From: Aquimarina sp. AU58 | GTDB lineage: Bacteria > Bacteroidota > Bacteroidia > Flavobacteriales > Flavobacteriaceae | Length of the DNA: 64,000 nucleotides | Direction: 5' to 3' | Assembly: GCF_900312745.1 (NCBI RefSeq) | Contig: NZ_OMPD01000014.1 | Coordinates: 3,224,001 to 3,288,000, forward strand | Part shown: positions 17,041 through 26,136 of the stretch, one piece after another | How positions within the stretch are numbered: the first letter of the stretch is position 1 | Layout: each line of letters opens with the position of its first letter | Made by a program: the position numbers and the translations under genes | Notes under the pieces: generated by a model | Database searches by the model: none | What the model was told of the DNA's origin: nothing | Seen by the model: only the letters and a program-made list of their open reading frames with translations

Positions 17041-18651
17041 TTAATCTAAAAAAGATTTTCTTTTCGTATTAAACTGTACTGCTGCTTCGTGTATTTCTTT
17101 ATGTTTAGCAGTTTGGTTTTCTGCATGATCTACCGCATCAGAAATTGTCAAATAATAATAGGTCGCCCCTAATCTATCTGTAAAACCAGATCGTTTTAAA
17201 AAGTCTCGAACAGGGCCTATTGTACCCACCATTAACAATTGAACTCCGACACCATCAAGATATTGCTGTATATCATCTAATACATGCAAGCCAGTACTAT
17301 CGATATCATGCATATTTGTATTATCAAGGATTAGAAATTCGGGCAACCGTTCTCGATCAGAAACATAGGCCAGAATAGCATCCTTAAAATAACTTGAATT
17401 ACCAAAATACAATTGATTATCAAATCTGATAATTAAATACACCTCTGATTGTATTGCATCTGGAAACCTATTAATATTTCTGTAATATTTGGTCCCTGGT
17501 ATATTTACTAATTCGGCAATATGAGGACGAGCGCTGTAATACTGTAGAAACACAAACGACAATATCACCCCAATAAAGATTCCATTTTCTACTCCAAAAA
17601 TCAATGTTCCTAAAAAAGTAATGATCATTACAATAAAATCTCGTCTTCTAAGTCGAAACAAGTATTTTGCTTCGCTAAAATTAATCAGGCCAAATACAGA
17701 AACCAATATAATTGCCGCCAGAACTGCTTTAGGGATATAATAAAAAAATGAAGTGAGAAAAAGCAAAGAAAACATCACCATTAATGCTGCTATAATAGAC
17801 GACACAGTGGTCTTCCCTCCTGCCTCATCATTAATTGCTGTTCTGCTATAACTTCCCGAAGAAGGTACTGCCTGAAAAAAAGCACCAATAACCTTAGCTA
17901 TGCCTAATGCGAATAATTCTTGATTAGGGCGTATGATATGGTCTCTCTTTTTCATTTCTATAGATTTAGCAATCCCAATACTCCCTACATACCCAATAAA
18001 AGTGACCGTTAATACAGATGGGATGAGTGCAACCATCGTATCATAATCCATATTCGGAATGCTAAAAGAAGGGAGTCCACTAGGCACATCTTTAATAATC
18101 GCCAATCCTTTCGCATTTAAATCAAAAATATAAGCTATAGAAGTTGTAATTACCAATACAGTAAGTGCTCCTGGGAAAGAGCGTTTCCATTTTTTAAGCA
18201 CATTAATAGTTATAATAGAGCATAAACAAATCCCAAGTGTAATCCAATTTACTTCAGCAAAGTGACTAATTGCATACCAAATTGTCTGGTGCGTGTATTT
18301 AAAATCCGGAATAGCAATCCCCAGCCCCTGATCTAATTGAGAAACAATGATAATTATTGCCGCTGCAGAGATAAATCCAGAAATTACAGGCTGAGAGATA
18401 AGATTTACCAAAAACCCCATACGCAACACACTCATAATAACCTGCAATATTCCTATCAAAAACCCCACAAACAGAACCAATTCTACAAACCTCTCTGTAA
18501 ATGGGTCTGCAAGTTGACTCACTCCACTCATTACTAATATTGCAGTAACAGCTACCGGCCCTATACTTAGTTGTCTGGATGTTCCAAAAAAGGCATAAAG
18601 CAACAAAGGAATAAGGCAAGCATACAGCCCATAAATTGGGGGTACCCCCAT
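17041..18651 (-). CDS. SulP-family anion permease with STAS domain; N-terminus lacks a canonical start
   Basis: About ten membrane helices (for example GLYACLIPLLLYAFFGTSRQLSIGPVAV and SGSYSRTAINDEAGGKT) are followed by a cytoplasmic STAS domain (about 415-515, FLILDNTNMHDIDSTGLHVLDDI). This is the SulP/SLC26 architecture for sulfate, bicarbonate or other anions. The first ATG (18651) would remove the first helix. The frame stays open upstream to 18828 and encodes conserved SulP sequence (ADCIAGITVGVILIPQAIAYALL). There is no in-frame ATG, GTG or TTG; a GTT codon at 18793-18795 sits where the start is expected. Either a rare start is used or the start codon has mutated. It is divergent from a TauE-like permease. 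Confidence 0.85.
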   Translation of the reverse strand: MGVPPIYGLYACLIPLLLYAFFGTSRQLSIGPVAVTAILVMSGVSQLADPFTERFVELVLFVGFLIGILQVIMSVLRMGFLVNLISQPVISGFISAAAIIIIVSQLDQGLGIAIPDFKYTHQTIWYAISHFAEVNWITLGICLCSIITINVLKKWKRSFPGALTVLVITTSIAYIFDLNAKGLAIIKDVPSGLPSFSIPNMDYDTMVALIPSVLTVTFIGYVGSIGIAKSIEMKKRDHIIRPNQELFALGIAKVIGAFFQAVPSSGSYSRTAINDEAGGKTTVSSIIAALMVMFSLLFLTSFFYYIPKAVLAAIILVSVFGLINFSEAKYLFRLRRRDFIVMIITFLGTLIFGVENGIFIGVILSFVFLQYYSARPHIAELVNIPGTKYYRNINRFPDAIQSEVYLIIRFDNQLYFGNSSYFKDAILAYVSDRERLPEFLILDNTNMHDIDSTGLHVLDDIQQYLDGVGVQLLMVGTIGPVRDFLKRSGFTDRLGATYYYLTISDAVDHAENQTAKHKEIHEAAVQFNTKRKSFLD

Positions 18652-18820
18652 AAGTAATGCATAAGCAATCGCTTGCGGTATAAGAATAACTCCTACTGTA
18701 ATACCTGCAATACAATCTGCCTTAAAGAAAGAGCTACTATACTTTTTATCTTTAAAAATCTGAAGAAACGGGACTATTTTATATAACTTTTTAACGTTAC
18801 CGAAGGTTTTTTGATTTATT

Positions 18821-18953
18821 AGGTAAATCTACAACAGTTTCAGAAGTTATACCAAAAGAATTTATAATTCATCTGTTCAAAATTGAATTCGTCTTATTTT
18901 GATAGAAATAACTAATTTTAATCAGGCGTATTATAGAGATTTACCTATTTTTG
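18821..18953. promoter_or_regulatory. Divergent control region for SulP and TauE genes
   Basis: Two GATTTACCTA elements face outward: the minus-strand copy is at 18821-18829 (TAGGTAAATC) and the plus-strand copy at 18938-18947. The plus copy overlaps a TATTTTTG -7 box at 18946-18953, upstream of the TauE start. A shared regulator for the two anion permeases is plausible. Confidence 0.45.
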
Positions 18954-19001
18954 AAACCAGCATCGTATACTTTTTTCTCTTAGCACTTTTCAAAAAACTC
19001 T

Positions 19002-19757
19002 ATGAACGAAACACTACTTCTTTTCATTTTAGCAATTATTGGATTTATAGCAGGAGTAATTAATACTATAGCTGGCGGCGGTTCTTTACTCACCTTACCT
19101 ATGTTAATTTTTATGGGACTCCCTCCTGCCGTTGCTAACGGCACAAATCGTATAGGAATTTTCATTCAATCTATCTCCTCTATTGCCGGTTTTAGGAGCA
19201 AAGGAGTTAAACCAGGTTCTTTTGGGATCTACCTGGGAATATCGGCTCTTGTTGGATCATTGATCGGGGCGCAGATTGCAATTGATATTAAAGGAGAAAC
19301 ATTTAATAAGATCCTTGCAATTGTAATGGTTATCGTAGTCCTTTTTATGGTTTTTAAGCCCAAAGTAAATCTTCAGGATGTGATAGAAAGAACACAGGGT
19401 AAACATCTTTGGATTTCGATTCTTACCTTTTTCTTTATCGGGGTTTATGGTGGGTTTATTCAGGCAGGTGTAGGAATATTTATCTTGTTAGCATTAACCT
19501 CTATAAATTACCTAAACCTTGTTACATCTAATGCGGTTAAAGTATTGATTGTTTTTATTTATACCATTGGGGCACTAGTCATTTTTGTATATAATAATCA
19601 GATCGACTACCTCTATGGTTTTGTTCTTGCAACAGGAAATGCTACAGGAGGATGGATTGCAAGCAGATGGTCTGTAAAAAAGGGAGATGGTTTGGTTAAA
19701 GTGTTTTTAATCATTATGGTTATTGCTATGGCTATTAAATTATGGATAGACAGTTAA
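19002..19757 (+). CDS. TauE/SafE-family anion permease
   Basis: The 251-aa protein has about eight membrane helices and the family's N-terminal signature IAGVINTIAGGGSLLTLPMLIFMGLPPAVANGTNRI (split across residues 16-51). The second half has the counterpart GVYGGFIQAGVGIFILLALTSINYLNLVTSNAVK. TauE/SafE proteins move sulfite, sulfoacetate or other organosulfur anions across the inner membrane. Placement next to a SulP transporter, with matched upstream elements, fits a joint role in sulfur-anion traffic. The substrate is not shown. Confidence 0.85.
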   Translation: MNETLLLFILAIIGFIAGVINTIAGGGSLLTLPMLIFMGLPPAVANGTNRIGIFIQSISSIAGFRSKGVKPGSFGIYLGISALVGSLIGAQIAIDIKGETFNKILAIVMVIVVLFMVFKPKVNLQDVIERTQGKHLWISILTFFFIGVYGGFIQAGVGIFILLALTSINYLNLVTSNAVKVLIVFIYTIGALVIFVYNNQIDYLYGFVLATGNATGGWIASRWSVKKGDGLVKVFLIIMVIAMAIKLWIDS

Positions 19758-19945
19758 TCGCATAGAAAATAAGCAATTTTTATTACACCTACCTTCTTCT
19801 CTTGTTTTATACTCTTTTACAATACATTACACAAAAAACAAGATATAACAATTACTCTATCTTCCCGGGATCATACAGCTTATCCCGTATATCTCACTCA
19901 ATATTCTTATCTTTTAGAACTAATAAACACAAAAATCACCATCTC

Positions 19946-20749
19946 ATGAAACTTTCCCCCGTATTCATTACACTGGTATGTCTTATTTTTTTAAACTGTA
20001 AATCACAAAAAAATGAAGACACCGAAGAAAACAACGAAACTATTACCGAAGCCCCAGAAGAGGCACCAAAAAAACCGATTAGTGATATCACTATCGACCC
20101 AATAGTTCATGCTACAGCTATTGTAGAGTGGAAAGAAAAAACTATTTATATAGATCCGGCAGGAGGAGTCAAAGCTTTTAAAGATAAGAAACTTGCAGAT
20201 CTTGTGCTTATCACAGATATACATGGCGACCATATGGATATTGAAACTTTGGATAGCCTGGATTTATCAAAAGCCGAAATTATAGCCCCCCAGGCAGTGG
20301 CCGAAAAACTTCCTGCACAATACACAGATCACTTGATTATTCTTAATAATGGAGAAACAAAAGAAGTACAAGGCATATCTATTGAAGCCATCCCGATGTA
20401 CAACCTAAGAGAAGAAGCCTTAAAATTTCATAATAAAGGAAGAGGCAATGGTTATGTAATCACTTTAGGAAAGAAACGACTTTATTTTTCGGGAGATACA
20501 GAAGATATTCCAGAAATGAGAGCATTACAATACATAGATATGGCATTTGTAACCATGAACCTACCCTATACCATGACCGTAGAAAGTGCAGCGAGTGCTG
20601 TTCTGGAGTTCAAACCTAAGCAAGTATACCCATATCATTATCGTGGAACCGAAGGACTAAGCGATGTTGCAAAGTTTAAAGAATTGGTGTCAAAAAATCC
20701 AGATATAGAAGTAATTCAATTAGATTGGTATCCCAATAACACCAAATAG
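19946..20749 (+). CDS. MBL-fold metallo-hydrolase lipoprotein (UlaG-like)
   Basis: I start at the ATG at 19946; the upstream extension to 19802 is unlike any protein, while 19946 gives a lipoprotein signal (FITLVCLIFLNC, Cys17). An acidic linker of about 30 residues precedes the beta-lactamase-fold domain. Visible signatures are TIYIDPAGG, LVLITDIHGDHMD (the H-x-D-H metal motif), LYFSGDTEDIPEM and YPYHYRGTEG (late His ligand). The fold matches UlaG-type hydrolases of lactones and nucleotides. The lipoprotein anchor suggests a periplasmic substrate, which is not identifiable here. A terminator follows. Confidence 0.8.
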   Translation: MKLSPVFITLVCLIFLNCKSQKNEDTEENNETITEAPEEAPKKPISDITIDPIVHATAIVEWKEKTIYIDPAGGVKAFKDKKLADLVLITDIHGDHMDIETLDSLDLSKAEIIAPQAVAEKLPAQYTDHLIILNNGETKEVQGISIEAIPMYNLREEALKFHNKGRGNGYVITLGKKRLYFSGDTEDIPEMRALQYIDMAFVTMNLPYTMTVESAASAVLEFKPKQVYPYHYRGTEGLSDVAKFKELVSKNPDIEVIQLDWYPNNTK

Positions 20750-20774
20750 TAAGTCAATAATACTATTCTAATGT

Positions 20775-20807
20775 AAAAAGGTCTGCAATAAATGCAGACC
20801 TTTTTTA
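20775..20807. terminator. Intrinsic terminator after the MBL lipoprotein gene
   Basis: Arms AAAAAGGTCTGCA and TGCAGACCTTTTTT (20775-20787 and 20793-20806) are separated by ATAAA. The T-run reads on both strands, so it can also serve the convergent cold-shock gene. Confidence 0.8.
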
Positions 20808-20833
20808 TGTGTTCTATGTAGATTATATAATAA

Positions 20834-21283
20834 TTATATCTTTTTTACTCTAACAGCATTCATTCCTTTCTGACCTCGCTCAAGCTCAAAAGTCACTCTA
20901 TCATTTTCTTTTATCTCTTGCATCAAACCATTCACATGTACAAAATATCGCTCCTGCGTTTCAGTATCATTAATAAAACCATATCCCTTAGAATCATTAA
21001 AAAACGCAACTTTTCCTTTTCTTACCGGATCAAATTCCTCTTTTTCTCTTTTAGGAACCCCAATCTCAATATTCTCTGCTTTGATTTTCTTCTTTTTGGT
21101 CGGATCTGGTGGAGCATCAGTGGTATACCCATTCTCATCAACATAAGCAATCATACTATCCAAGCCATTACCTTTATTAGAATTAGCTCTACGCTCCTGC
21201 TTCTTTTTTTGCTTTTCTTCTCTCTTTTTTAATTTCTTTTTCTCTTTTTCAATTTTACTAAAAGTCTGCTGTGATTTTGCCAT
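20834..21283 (-). CDS. Cold-shock-domain RNA-binding protein with basic N-terminal extension
   Basis: The 149-aa protein has a highly charged N-terminal half (about 1-50, Lys/Glu repeats of coiled-coil type), a linker containing DAPPDPTKKKK, and a C-terminal cold-shock domain (about 87-149). The nucleic-acid-binding motifs are visible: KGYGFI (RNP1) and RYFVHV (RNP2). Standard Csp proteins are about 65-70 aa; this extended form is common in Bacteroidota and likely acts as an RNA chaperone. It shares the terminator with the convergent lipoprotein gene. Confidence 0.85.
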   Translation of the reverse strand: MAKSQQTFSKIEKEKKKLKKREEKQKKKQERRANSNKGNGLDSMIAYVDENGYTTDAPPDPTKKKKIKAENIEIGVPKREKEEFDPVRKGKVAFFNDSKGYGFINDTETQERYFVHVNGLMQEIKENDRVTFELERGQKGMNAVRVKKI

Positions 21284-21611
21284 TCGCTATTTATACTTTG
21301 TTTTTTATTAAACCGATTTTTAACCTTAAAAATGGAGGTTGTCATTGAAATACTAAACGAATGATTGGAAAATAGCAATTTATAAGATTGATTTACCTAA
21401 TAATTTACCCAGTTGTTGCAATAACGCATACATCTAATATATAAATATTGATATACTGAATTTTTTACAAAGATAAGTTTTCATTTTTAATTTTAGAAAA
21501 GTATTTACCTGATTCATGGTTCTGTATGAAATTTTGGCCCTGATAAAACTAAATTCGTAAATTCGAAAACTCATTTTTTGCCTCTAAAACAGTAATTTCT
21601 ATATTTTTTGA
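21284..21611. other. Divergent intergenic region (cold-shock protein / pseudouridine synthase)
   Basis: No gene is seen. It holds GATTTACCTA at 21390-21399 with a second ATTTACCC at 21403-21410, and another ATTTACCT near 21501. These belong to the element shared with other intergenic regions of the window. The rest is AT-rich. Confidence 0.4.
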
Positions 21612-22202
21612 ATGAAAAACATTACCCACAAACAAAATCATCTACATTTCGCTATTTACAAACCTTATGGCTATCTAAGCCAGTTTATTAATAACGGACA
21701 AAAACAAAATTCAAAAAAACTATTAGGAGAGTTGTATAATTTTCCTGAAGGAACAATGGCTATTGGGCGACTGGATGAAAAATCAGAAGGACTATTATTA
21801 CTCACTACAGACGGAAAAACCAGTAACCATATCTGTAGTAGTCATGTAGAAAAAGAATACTATGTTCAAGTAAACGGTGATATTACTATAGATGCAATTG
21901 AATTATTAAGAAAAGGAGTTGAAATTGGCTTTGAAGGAAAAAAATATATCACTACACCTTGTAAAGCTTCCAAAATAGAAACCACCCCCACATTTCCCGA
22001 AAGGCCAAAAAAAATACGTGATGACAGGCATGGTCCTACCAGTTGGGTATCTATCACATTACAAGAAGGTAAATTTCGCCAAGTACGAAAAATGACATCT
22101 GCCGTTGGTTTTCCAACATTACGATTAGTACGAATAAGAGTTGGTAATATTTATTTAAATGAAATGAAAGCCGGAGAAGTGAGAGAACTATACACTTTAT
22201 AA
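21612..22202 (+). CDS. 23S rRNA pseudouridine synthase, RluE/RsuA type
   Basis: The 196-aa protein begins with FAIYKPYGYLSQF (KPxG motif), and GRLDEKSEGLLLLTTDG (about 52-68) includes the catalytic Asp55. FRQVRKMTSAVGFPTLRLVRIRVGNI near the C-terminus is the second hallmark of the RsuA/RluB/C/E family. There is no N-terminal S4 domain, and the length matches RluE (about 200 aa), which modifies U2457 of E. coli 23S rRNA. The exact site in this organism is inferred. It appears monocistronic. Confidence 0.85.
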   Translation: MKNITHKQNHLHFAIYKPYGYLSQFINNGQKQNSKKLLGELYNFPEGTMAIGRLDEKSEGLLLLTTDGKTSNHICSSHVEKEYYVQVNGDITIDAIELLRKGVEIGFEGKKYITTPCKASKIETTPTFPERPKKIRDDRHGPTSWVSITLQEGKFRQVRKMTSAVGFPTLRLVRIRVGNIYLNEMKAGEVRELYTL

Positions 22203-22430
22203 CCATACACCATAAATCTATACAATCACTACTATTTATAATTATTTGGATTAAATATTCTGTTTTCTTCCTATAACACATCTTTACTTTCCCTTTTATC
22301 ATTAATAAAAGTGATATATATAAGAATGATATTCTAAAAAGAGTGTTTTAATTATATACAGTTAGAATTAAAATCCAATAATACAACATAATAAAGACTA
22401 ATATTCTAAATTAAACTATATATTTAGAAT

Positions 22431-22461
22431 ATTTACCTACACTATGTAATTTTGAACAAAT
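22431..22461 (+). promoter_or_regulatory. Promoter-like region upstream of histidine decarboxylase
   Basis: ATTTACCTA at 22431-22439 is followed by a -7 box TAATTTTG (22447-22454). The decarboxylase start is at 22475. The arrangement parallels that upstream of the TauE gene. Confidence 0.4.
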
Positions 22462-22474
22462 TATTAAGCCTATT

Positions 22475-23596
22475 ATGAAATTACATACTACAGAACAACA
22501 ACAGCTTGAAGAATTATATCATAGCATCAAAAGTACAACACAAAATTTTTTAGGATACCCGGTTTCAAAAGATTTTGATTATTCAGAATTAATGCCATTT
22601 CTCCAGTTCCCTTTAAACAACTTAGGGGATCCGTTTAGTGAATCTACGTATCGTGTAGATTCTAGAGCCATGGAGCGTGAAGTTGTAAATTTCTTTGCCG
22701 GATTATTTAGAGCTCATGAAAATGATATTTGGGGATATGTAACCAATGGTGGTTCTGAAGGAAACTTATATAGCCTTTATGTAGCACGAGAATTACACCC
22801 AAAAGGAATGGTCTATTTTTCTGAAGCAACACATTACAGTATTCAGAAAAATGTAACCTTACTTAATATCAATTATGTGATTGTAAAGTCGCTTCCTAAT
22901 GGTGAGATGGATTATAATGATTTAAAAGAAGCTATTGGTTACAATAGACATAGACCAGCAATAGTAGTTGCAAATATTGGAACTACAATGACAGAGGCAA
23001 AAGACAATACCAAAAAAATTAAAGGAATTTTGGAAGACATGGCTATAGAGAAGCATTACATACATGCAGATGCTGCCTTAGCCGGGGGGTTTGCGCCCTT
23101 TGTTACTCCAAGGCCGCAATTTGATTTTGAAGATGGTATCGATAGCATCTCAATCAGTGGGCATAAATTTATAGGTTCTCCCATGCCGTCAGGGGTAGTT
23201 ATTGTAAAAAAGGATAACAGAGACCGAATTGCAAGAAGGATAGCATACATAGGTAGTTCTGATGCTACTATTACCGGATCAAGAAATGGACACACCCCAC
23301 TATTTTTGTGGTATGCTATAAAAAAATTAGGAGTCGAAGGGTTCAAAAAACGAACAGAACATAGTTTAAGTGTAGCTTCTTATACAGAAAAAAAACTCAA
23401 AGATCTTGGAATTGAAGCCTGGAGAAACCCTAATGCCATAACTATCGTTTTCCCTGCTCCCAGCACAGAAATTATAGATAAATGGCAATTAGCAACAGAA
23501 AATGGACAATCCCATATCATTTGCATGCCGAATGTATCTTACGAACAAATTGATAGTTTTATAGCAGATATTGAAGTAGAAATGTGTACCATCTAA
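22475..23596 (+). CDS. hdc: Pyridoxal-phosphate histidine decarboxylase
   Basis: The 373-aa protein belongs to the group II PLP decarboxylases and matches the Gram-negative histidine decarboxylase type (about 378 aa). VTNGGSEGNLYSLYVAREL (about 89-107), SEATHYSIQKN (His120 stacks on PLP), IHADAALAGGF (Asp199) and ISGHKFIGSPMPSGV (Lys231, Schiff base) are all present and in the expected order. It converts histidine to histamine and CO2 in the cytosol. No histidine/histamine antiporter lies beside it. Related decarboxylases of other amino acids cannot be fully excluded. Confidence 0.82.
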   Translation: MKLHTTEQQQLEELYHSIKSTTQNFLGYPVSKDFDYSELMPFLQFPLNNLGDPFSESTYRVDSRAMEREVVNFFAGLFRAHENDIWGYVTNGGSEGNLYSLYVARELHPKGMVYFSEATHYSIQKNVTLLNINYVIVKSLPNGEMDYNDLKEAIGYNRHRPAIVVANIGTTMTEAKDNTKKIKGILEDMAIEKHYIHADAALAGGFAPFVTPRPQFDFEDGIDSISISGHKFIGSPMPSGVVIVKKDNRDRIARRIAYIGSSDATITGSRNGHTPLFLWYAIKKLGVEGFKKRTEHSLSVASYTEKKLKDLGIEAWRNPNAITIVFPAPSTEIIDKWQLATENGQSHIICMPNVSYEQIDSFIADIEVEMCTI

Positions 23597-23931
23597 TATA
23601 AAATTAAAATCATACGATTATAACATAACATAATGGGGCATAACAAATTGTAATGATTCTTTCATGAGAAAACATACAATTTTATGGTATTTTCGTCAGT
23701 GAATTTGTGTAAAAAGTATATTGTTGTTTCCTATATAAAATACCCCATTCACTATTTAATATAATTCAACAATACTTTCTTATAATGTAATTAACTTATC
23801 ATTGCAAAGTACCACCGCCTTATGCGGTGGTATTCTGTTTTTATATTATTTTTGCGCCAGTTAAAAAACAATGGTTGTCTTTTTTGGTTAGAATAGCTAA
23901 CATGTAATAGAAAAATAGAATGTAATACACT
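23597..23931. other. Intergenic region between hdc and the DUF3050 gene
   Basis: No gene is seen. It contains a GC-rich hairpin terminator 215 bp after hdc (23811-23831). A TATTTTTG -7 box lies at about 23846-23853, roughly 80 bp before the DUF3050 start. Confidence 0.45.
23811..23842 (+). terminator. Hairpin terminator downstream of hdc
   Basis: Perfect 8-bp arms ACCACCGC (23811-23818) and GCGGTGGT (23824-23831) are followed by ATTCTGTTTTT. The distance from hdc (215 bp) implies a long 3' UTR or a separate short transcript. Confidence 0.65.
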
Positions 23932-24717
23932 ATGAATAGATTACAACACATAGAAAATGAACTTTTTGATTTAAGAGTACAATTACAAAACCATAAGCTC
24001 TATAAAAATTTAAGCCATATTGATGACATAAAAATATTTATGGAAAACCATGTTTTTGCAGTTTGGGATTTTATGTCTTTATTAAAAGCAATACAGATCA
24101 AATTAACTAACACCACTACTCCATGGACTCCAAGAAAAAACTCTGCATTATCAAGATTTATAAATGAAATAGTATATGCAGAAGAAAGTGATATTAATGA
24201 ATTAGGAGAACCCAAAAGTCATTTTGAAATGTATTTAGATGCCATGAAACAGATGAAGGCTGATACATCCAAAATTGATTCGTTAATTGATTTAATTGAA
24301 TCCGGAAATGATGTTAATGATGCATTAAGTCAATTACATATTGACCAACACGTAATAGATTTTGTTAAATTTTCTTTCGAAATTATAGAGACTGGCGAAT
24401 CTCACCGTATTGCATCTGCATTCACTTTTGGTAGAGAAGATGTTATTCCCGATATGTTTATTGAAATATTGAAAAAATCTGACTCAGAAAATAAACGATA
24501 CAACAAACTAACCTATTACCTGGAAAGACATATTGAACTTGACGGAGATGAACATGGACCGCTTTCATTAGAAATGATTTCTCAATTATGTGGCAATGAT
24601 TCAAAAAAGTGGGAAGAAACTTTGCAAGTCGCCAAGAGATCACTAATTCAAAGAATTAAGTTATGGGATTGCATTTCTGATTTAATCCAGAAGAAAAAGC
24701 TTATATACAGTACATAA
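23932..24717 (+). CDS. DUF3050 family protein (heme-oxygenase-like fold)
   Basis: The 261-aa all-helical protein has no signal peptide. [22 protein letters not shown] near the N-terminus, [29 protein letters not shown] and the late [17 protein letters not shown] carry regularly placed His/Glu residues, as in DUF3050 and related heme-oxygenase-like diiron proteins. The His/Glu pattern hints at a metal-dependent oxidase, but no reaction is established for the family. It follows hdc on the same strand but is separated by a terminator, so it is probably transcribed on its own. A second terminator follows. Confidence 0.75.
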   Translation: MNRLQHIENELFDLRVQLQNHKLYKNLSHIDDIKIFMENHVFAVWDFMSLLKAIQIKLTNTTTPWTPRKNSALSRFINEIVYAEESDINELGEPKSHFEMYLDAMKQMKADTSKIDSLIDLIESGNDVNDALSQLHIDQHVIDFVKFSFEIIETGESHRIASAFTFGREDVIPDMFIEILKKSDSENKRYNKLTYYLERHIELDGDEHGPLSLEMISQLCGNDSKKWEETLQVAKRSLIQRIKLWDCISDLIQKKKLIYST

Positions 24718-24726
24718 AACAATAAA

Positions 24727-24764
24727 ACAAAAGCCTTACATTAAATATAAGGCTTTTGTTTTTC
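24727..24764. terminator. Bidirectional terminator
   Basis: 12-bp arms ACAAAAGCCTTA (24727-24738) and TAAGGCTTTTGT (24748-24759) are flanked by A/T runs. It sits between the DUF3050 gene and the convergent acetyltransferase gene. Confidence 0.85.
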
Positions 24765-24810
24765 TATAGTGATTACGGTCATAAAGAATTATTTTATGAT
24801 AAAAAATACA

Positions 24811-25440
24811 CTATTCATTCAATAACCGCTGAAACTCTTCGAGATAAAGACCAATATGGTATCCGTCCATAAGTCCATGATGTACATTAATAGCAATAGG
24901 CAAACTTAATTTACCATTTTCTTTGGTATATCTGCCAAAAGAGATTTTTGGTACACTATCCTTAAACTGAAAATGTCTAGCATGTGTAAGTCCTGTAAAA
25001 TCATACCAGGGAATAGATGAATAATGAATTGTATCTATACGCTTGGCATTATCTGTATGTCGTAATCCTGTACTTTTTTTAACAGCTTCAATTTCTTGTT
25101 GCGCTTTATTACAAAACATATCAAAATCATCATCATACTCCATAAATGAAAACCCAAATGTATGATCTTCTCTACCTATAGTTGGTGATGCATGAATTTT
25201 ATCATATACAAATACTTGATTATCCTCTATACGATATCTAAATGCTTCAATAGCGTTAGCTGCATGAAGAGATTTGTAGAGATAAAACAAAAAATAAGGA
25301 TATCCCAGATCTTCTATCTTTTGGTATCCTAATGTAAAATCTACAGTTGTAGTTATCCCAAAAAATGGTTCATCAAAACTACCAAAAAAATCAAAATGTT
25401 CTTTTCTGTTCCAGGTAGTAAGATCTAGTTTTGTTTTCAT
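24811..25440 (-). CDS. Chloramphenicol-acetyltransferase-like CoA acyltransferase
   Basis: The 209-aa length equals the classical CAT trimer subunit (about 213-219). The catalytic signature INVHHGLMDGYHIG includes HHxxxDG at 187-193; PYFLFYLYKSLHAAN and FGFSFMEYDDDFDMF are also typical of the CAT fold. Classical CAT acetylates chloramphenicol with acetyl-CoA. Many chromosomal flavobacterial homologues exist with no demonstrated resistance, so the native acceptor may differ. It is the last of three tightly spaced minus-strand genes (EttA, HAD, CAT), with 2-bp gaps. Confidence 0.8.
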   Translation of the reverse strand: MKTKLDLTTWNRKEHFDFFGSFDEPFFGITTTVDFTLGYQKIEDLGYPYFLFYLYKSLHAANAIEAFRYRIEDNQVFVYDKIHASPTIGREDHTFGFSFMEYDDDFDMFCNKAQQEIEAVKKSTGLRHTDNAKRIDTIHYSSIPWYDFTGLTHARHFQFKDSVPKISFGRYTKENGKLSLPIAINVHHGLMDGYHIGLYLEEFQRLLNE

Positions 25441-25442
25441 TT

Positions 25443-26135
25443 TTATAATATTTGCAATAACTCGCTAGCCTTTGCAAAACTTTTAAAATTTGGATGATCT
25501 ATTTTATCATCAACCATTTCATGAGCCCAGGTAGTATGAAATGGAATATGAAATGCATGTGCCCCAATGTTTAAAACGGGTAGAATATCAGATTTTAGAG
25601 AATTCCCGACCATTAAAAACTCATTTTCAGTAATATCCAGGTGTTTTACCAGTTTTTTATATTGTTTTTCTGTTTTATCAGAAACAATTTCAATGTGATG
25701 AAAATAATTCTCTAATCCAGACTTAATAAGTTTACGTTCCTGATCCAGTAAATCTCCCTTAGTCGCCATCACAAGTCGATATTTCTCTGATAACCGAAGT
25801 AATGTTTCATCAATCCCATCGATCAATTCTATGGGCTCCCGAAGCATTTCCTTTCCTTTTTCAATTAACCTCTGTACCAGGTCTATCGTCATATTTCCAT
25901 TAGAAATCTTGATCGCAGCTTCTATTAACGAAAGCGTAAATGGCTTAATCCCATAGCCATATAATGGCAGGTTTTGCATTTCGACATCAAAAAGTAATTT
26001 GTTTGCTTCTTCTTTAGGTAAATACTCTTCTAGTAACGTACAAAACTCTTCTTCTGCTTTTCTGAAAAAAGTTTCATTTACCCAGAGCGTATCGTCTGCA
26101 TCAAAAGCAATTACTTTAATTTTTTCTAAAGGCAT
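25443..26135 (-). CDS. HAD-superfamily hydrolase
   Basis: The 230-aa protein has motif I FDADDTLW (nucleophile D12 and D14), motif II VMATKGD, a Lys-containing VSDKTEKQYKKL, and MVGNSLKSDILPVLNIGAHAFHI carrying motif III/IV. An inserted helical cap spans about 20-95. This is the subfamily I HAD phosphatase pattern (phosphoglycolate- or YjjG-like); the substrate is unassigned. It begins 1 bp after ettA and precedes the CAT-like gene by 2 bp, so the three are co-transcribed. Confidence 0.82.
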   Translation of the reverse strand: MPLEKIKVIAFDADDTLWVNETFFRKAEEEFCTLLEEYLPKEEANKLLFDVEMQNLPLYGYGIKPFTLSLIEAAIKISNGNMTIDLVQRLIEKGKEMLREPIELIDGIDETLLRLSEKYRLVMATKGDLLDQERKLIKSGLENYFHHIEIVSDKTEKQYKKLVKHLDITENEFLMVGNSLKSDILPVLNIGAHAFHIPFHTTWAHEMVDDKIDHPNFKSFAKASELLQIL

Positions 26136-26136
26136 T

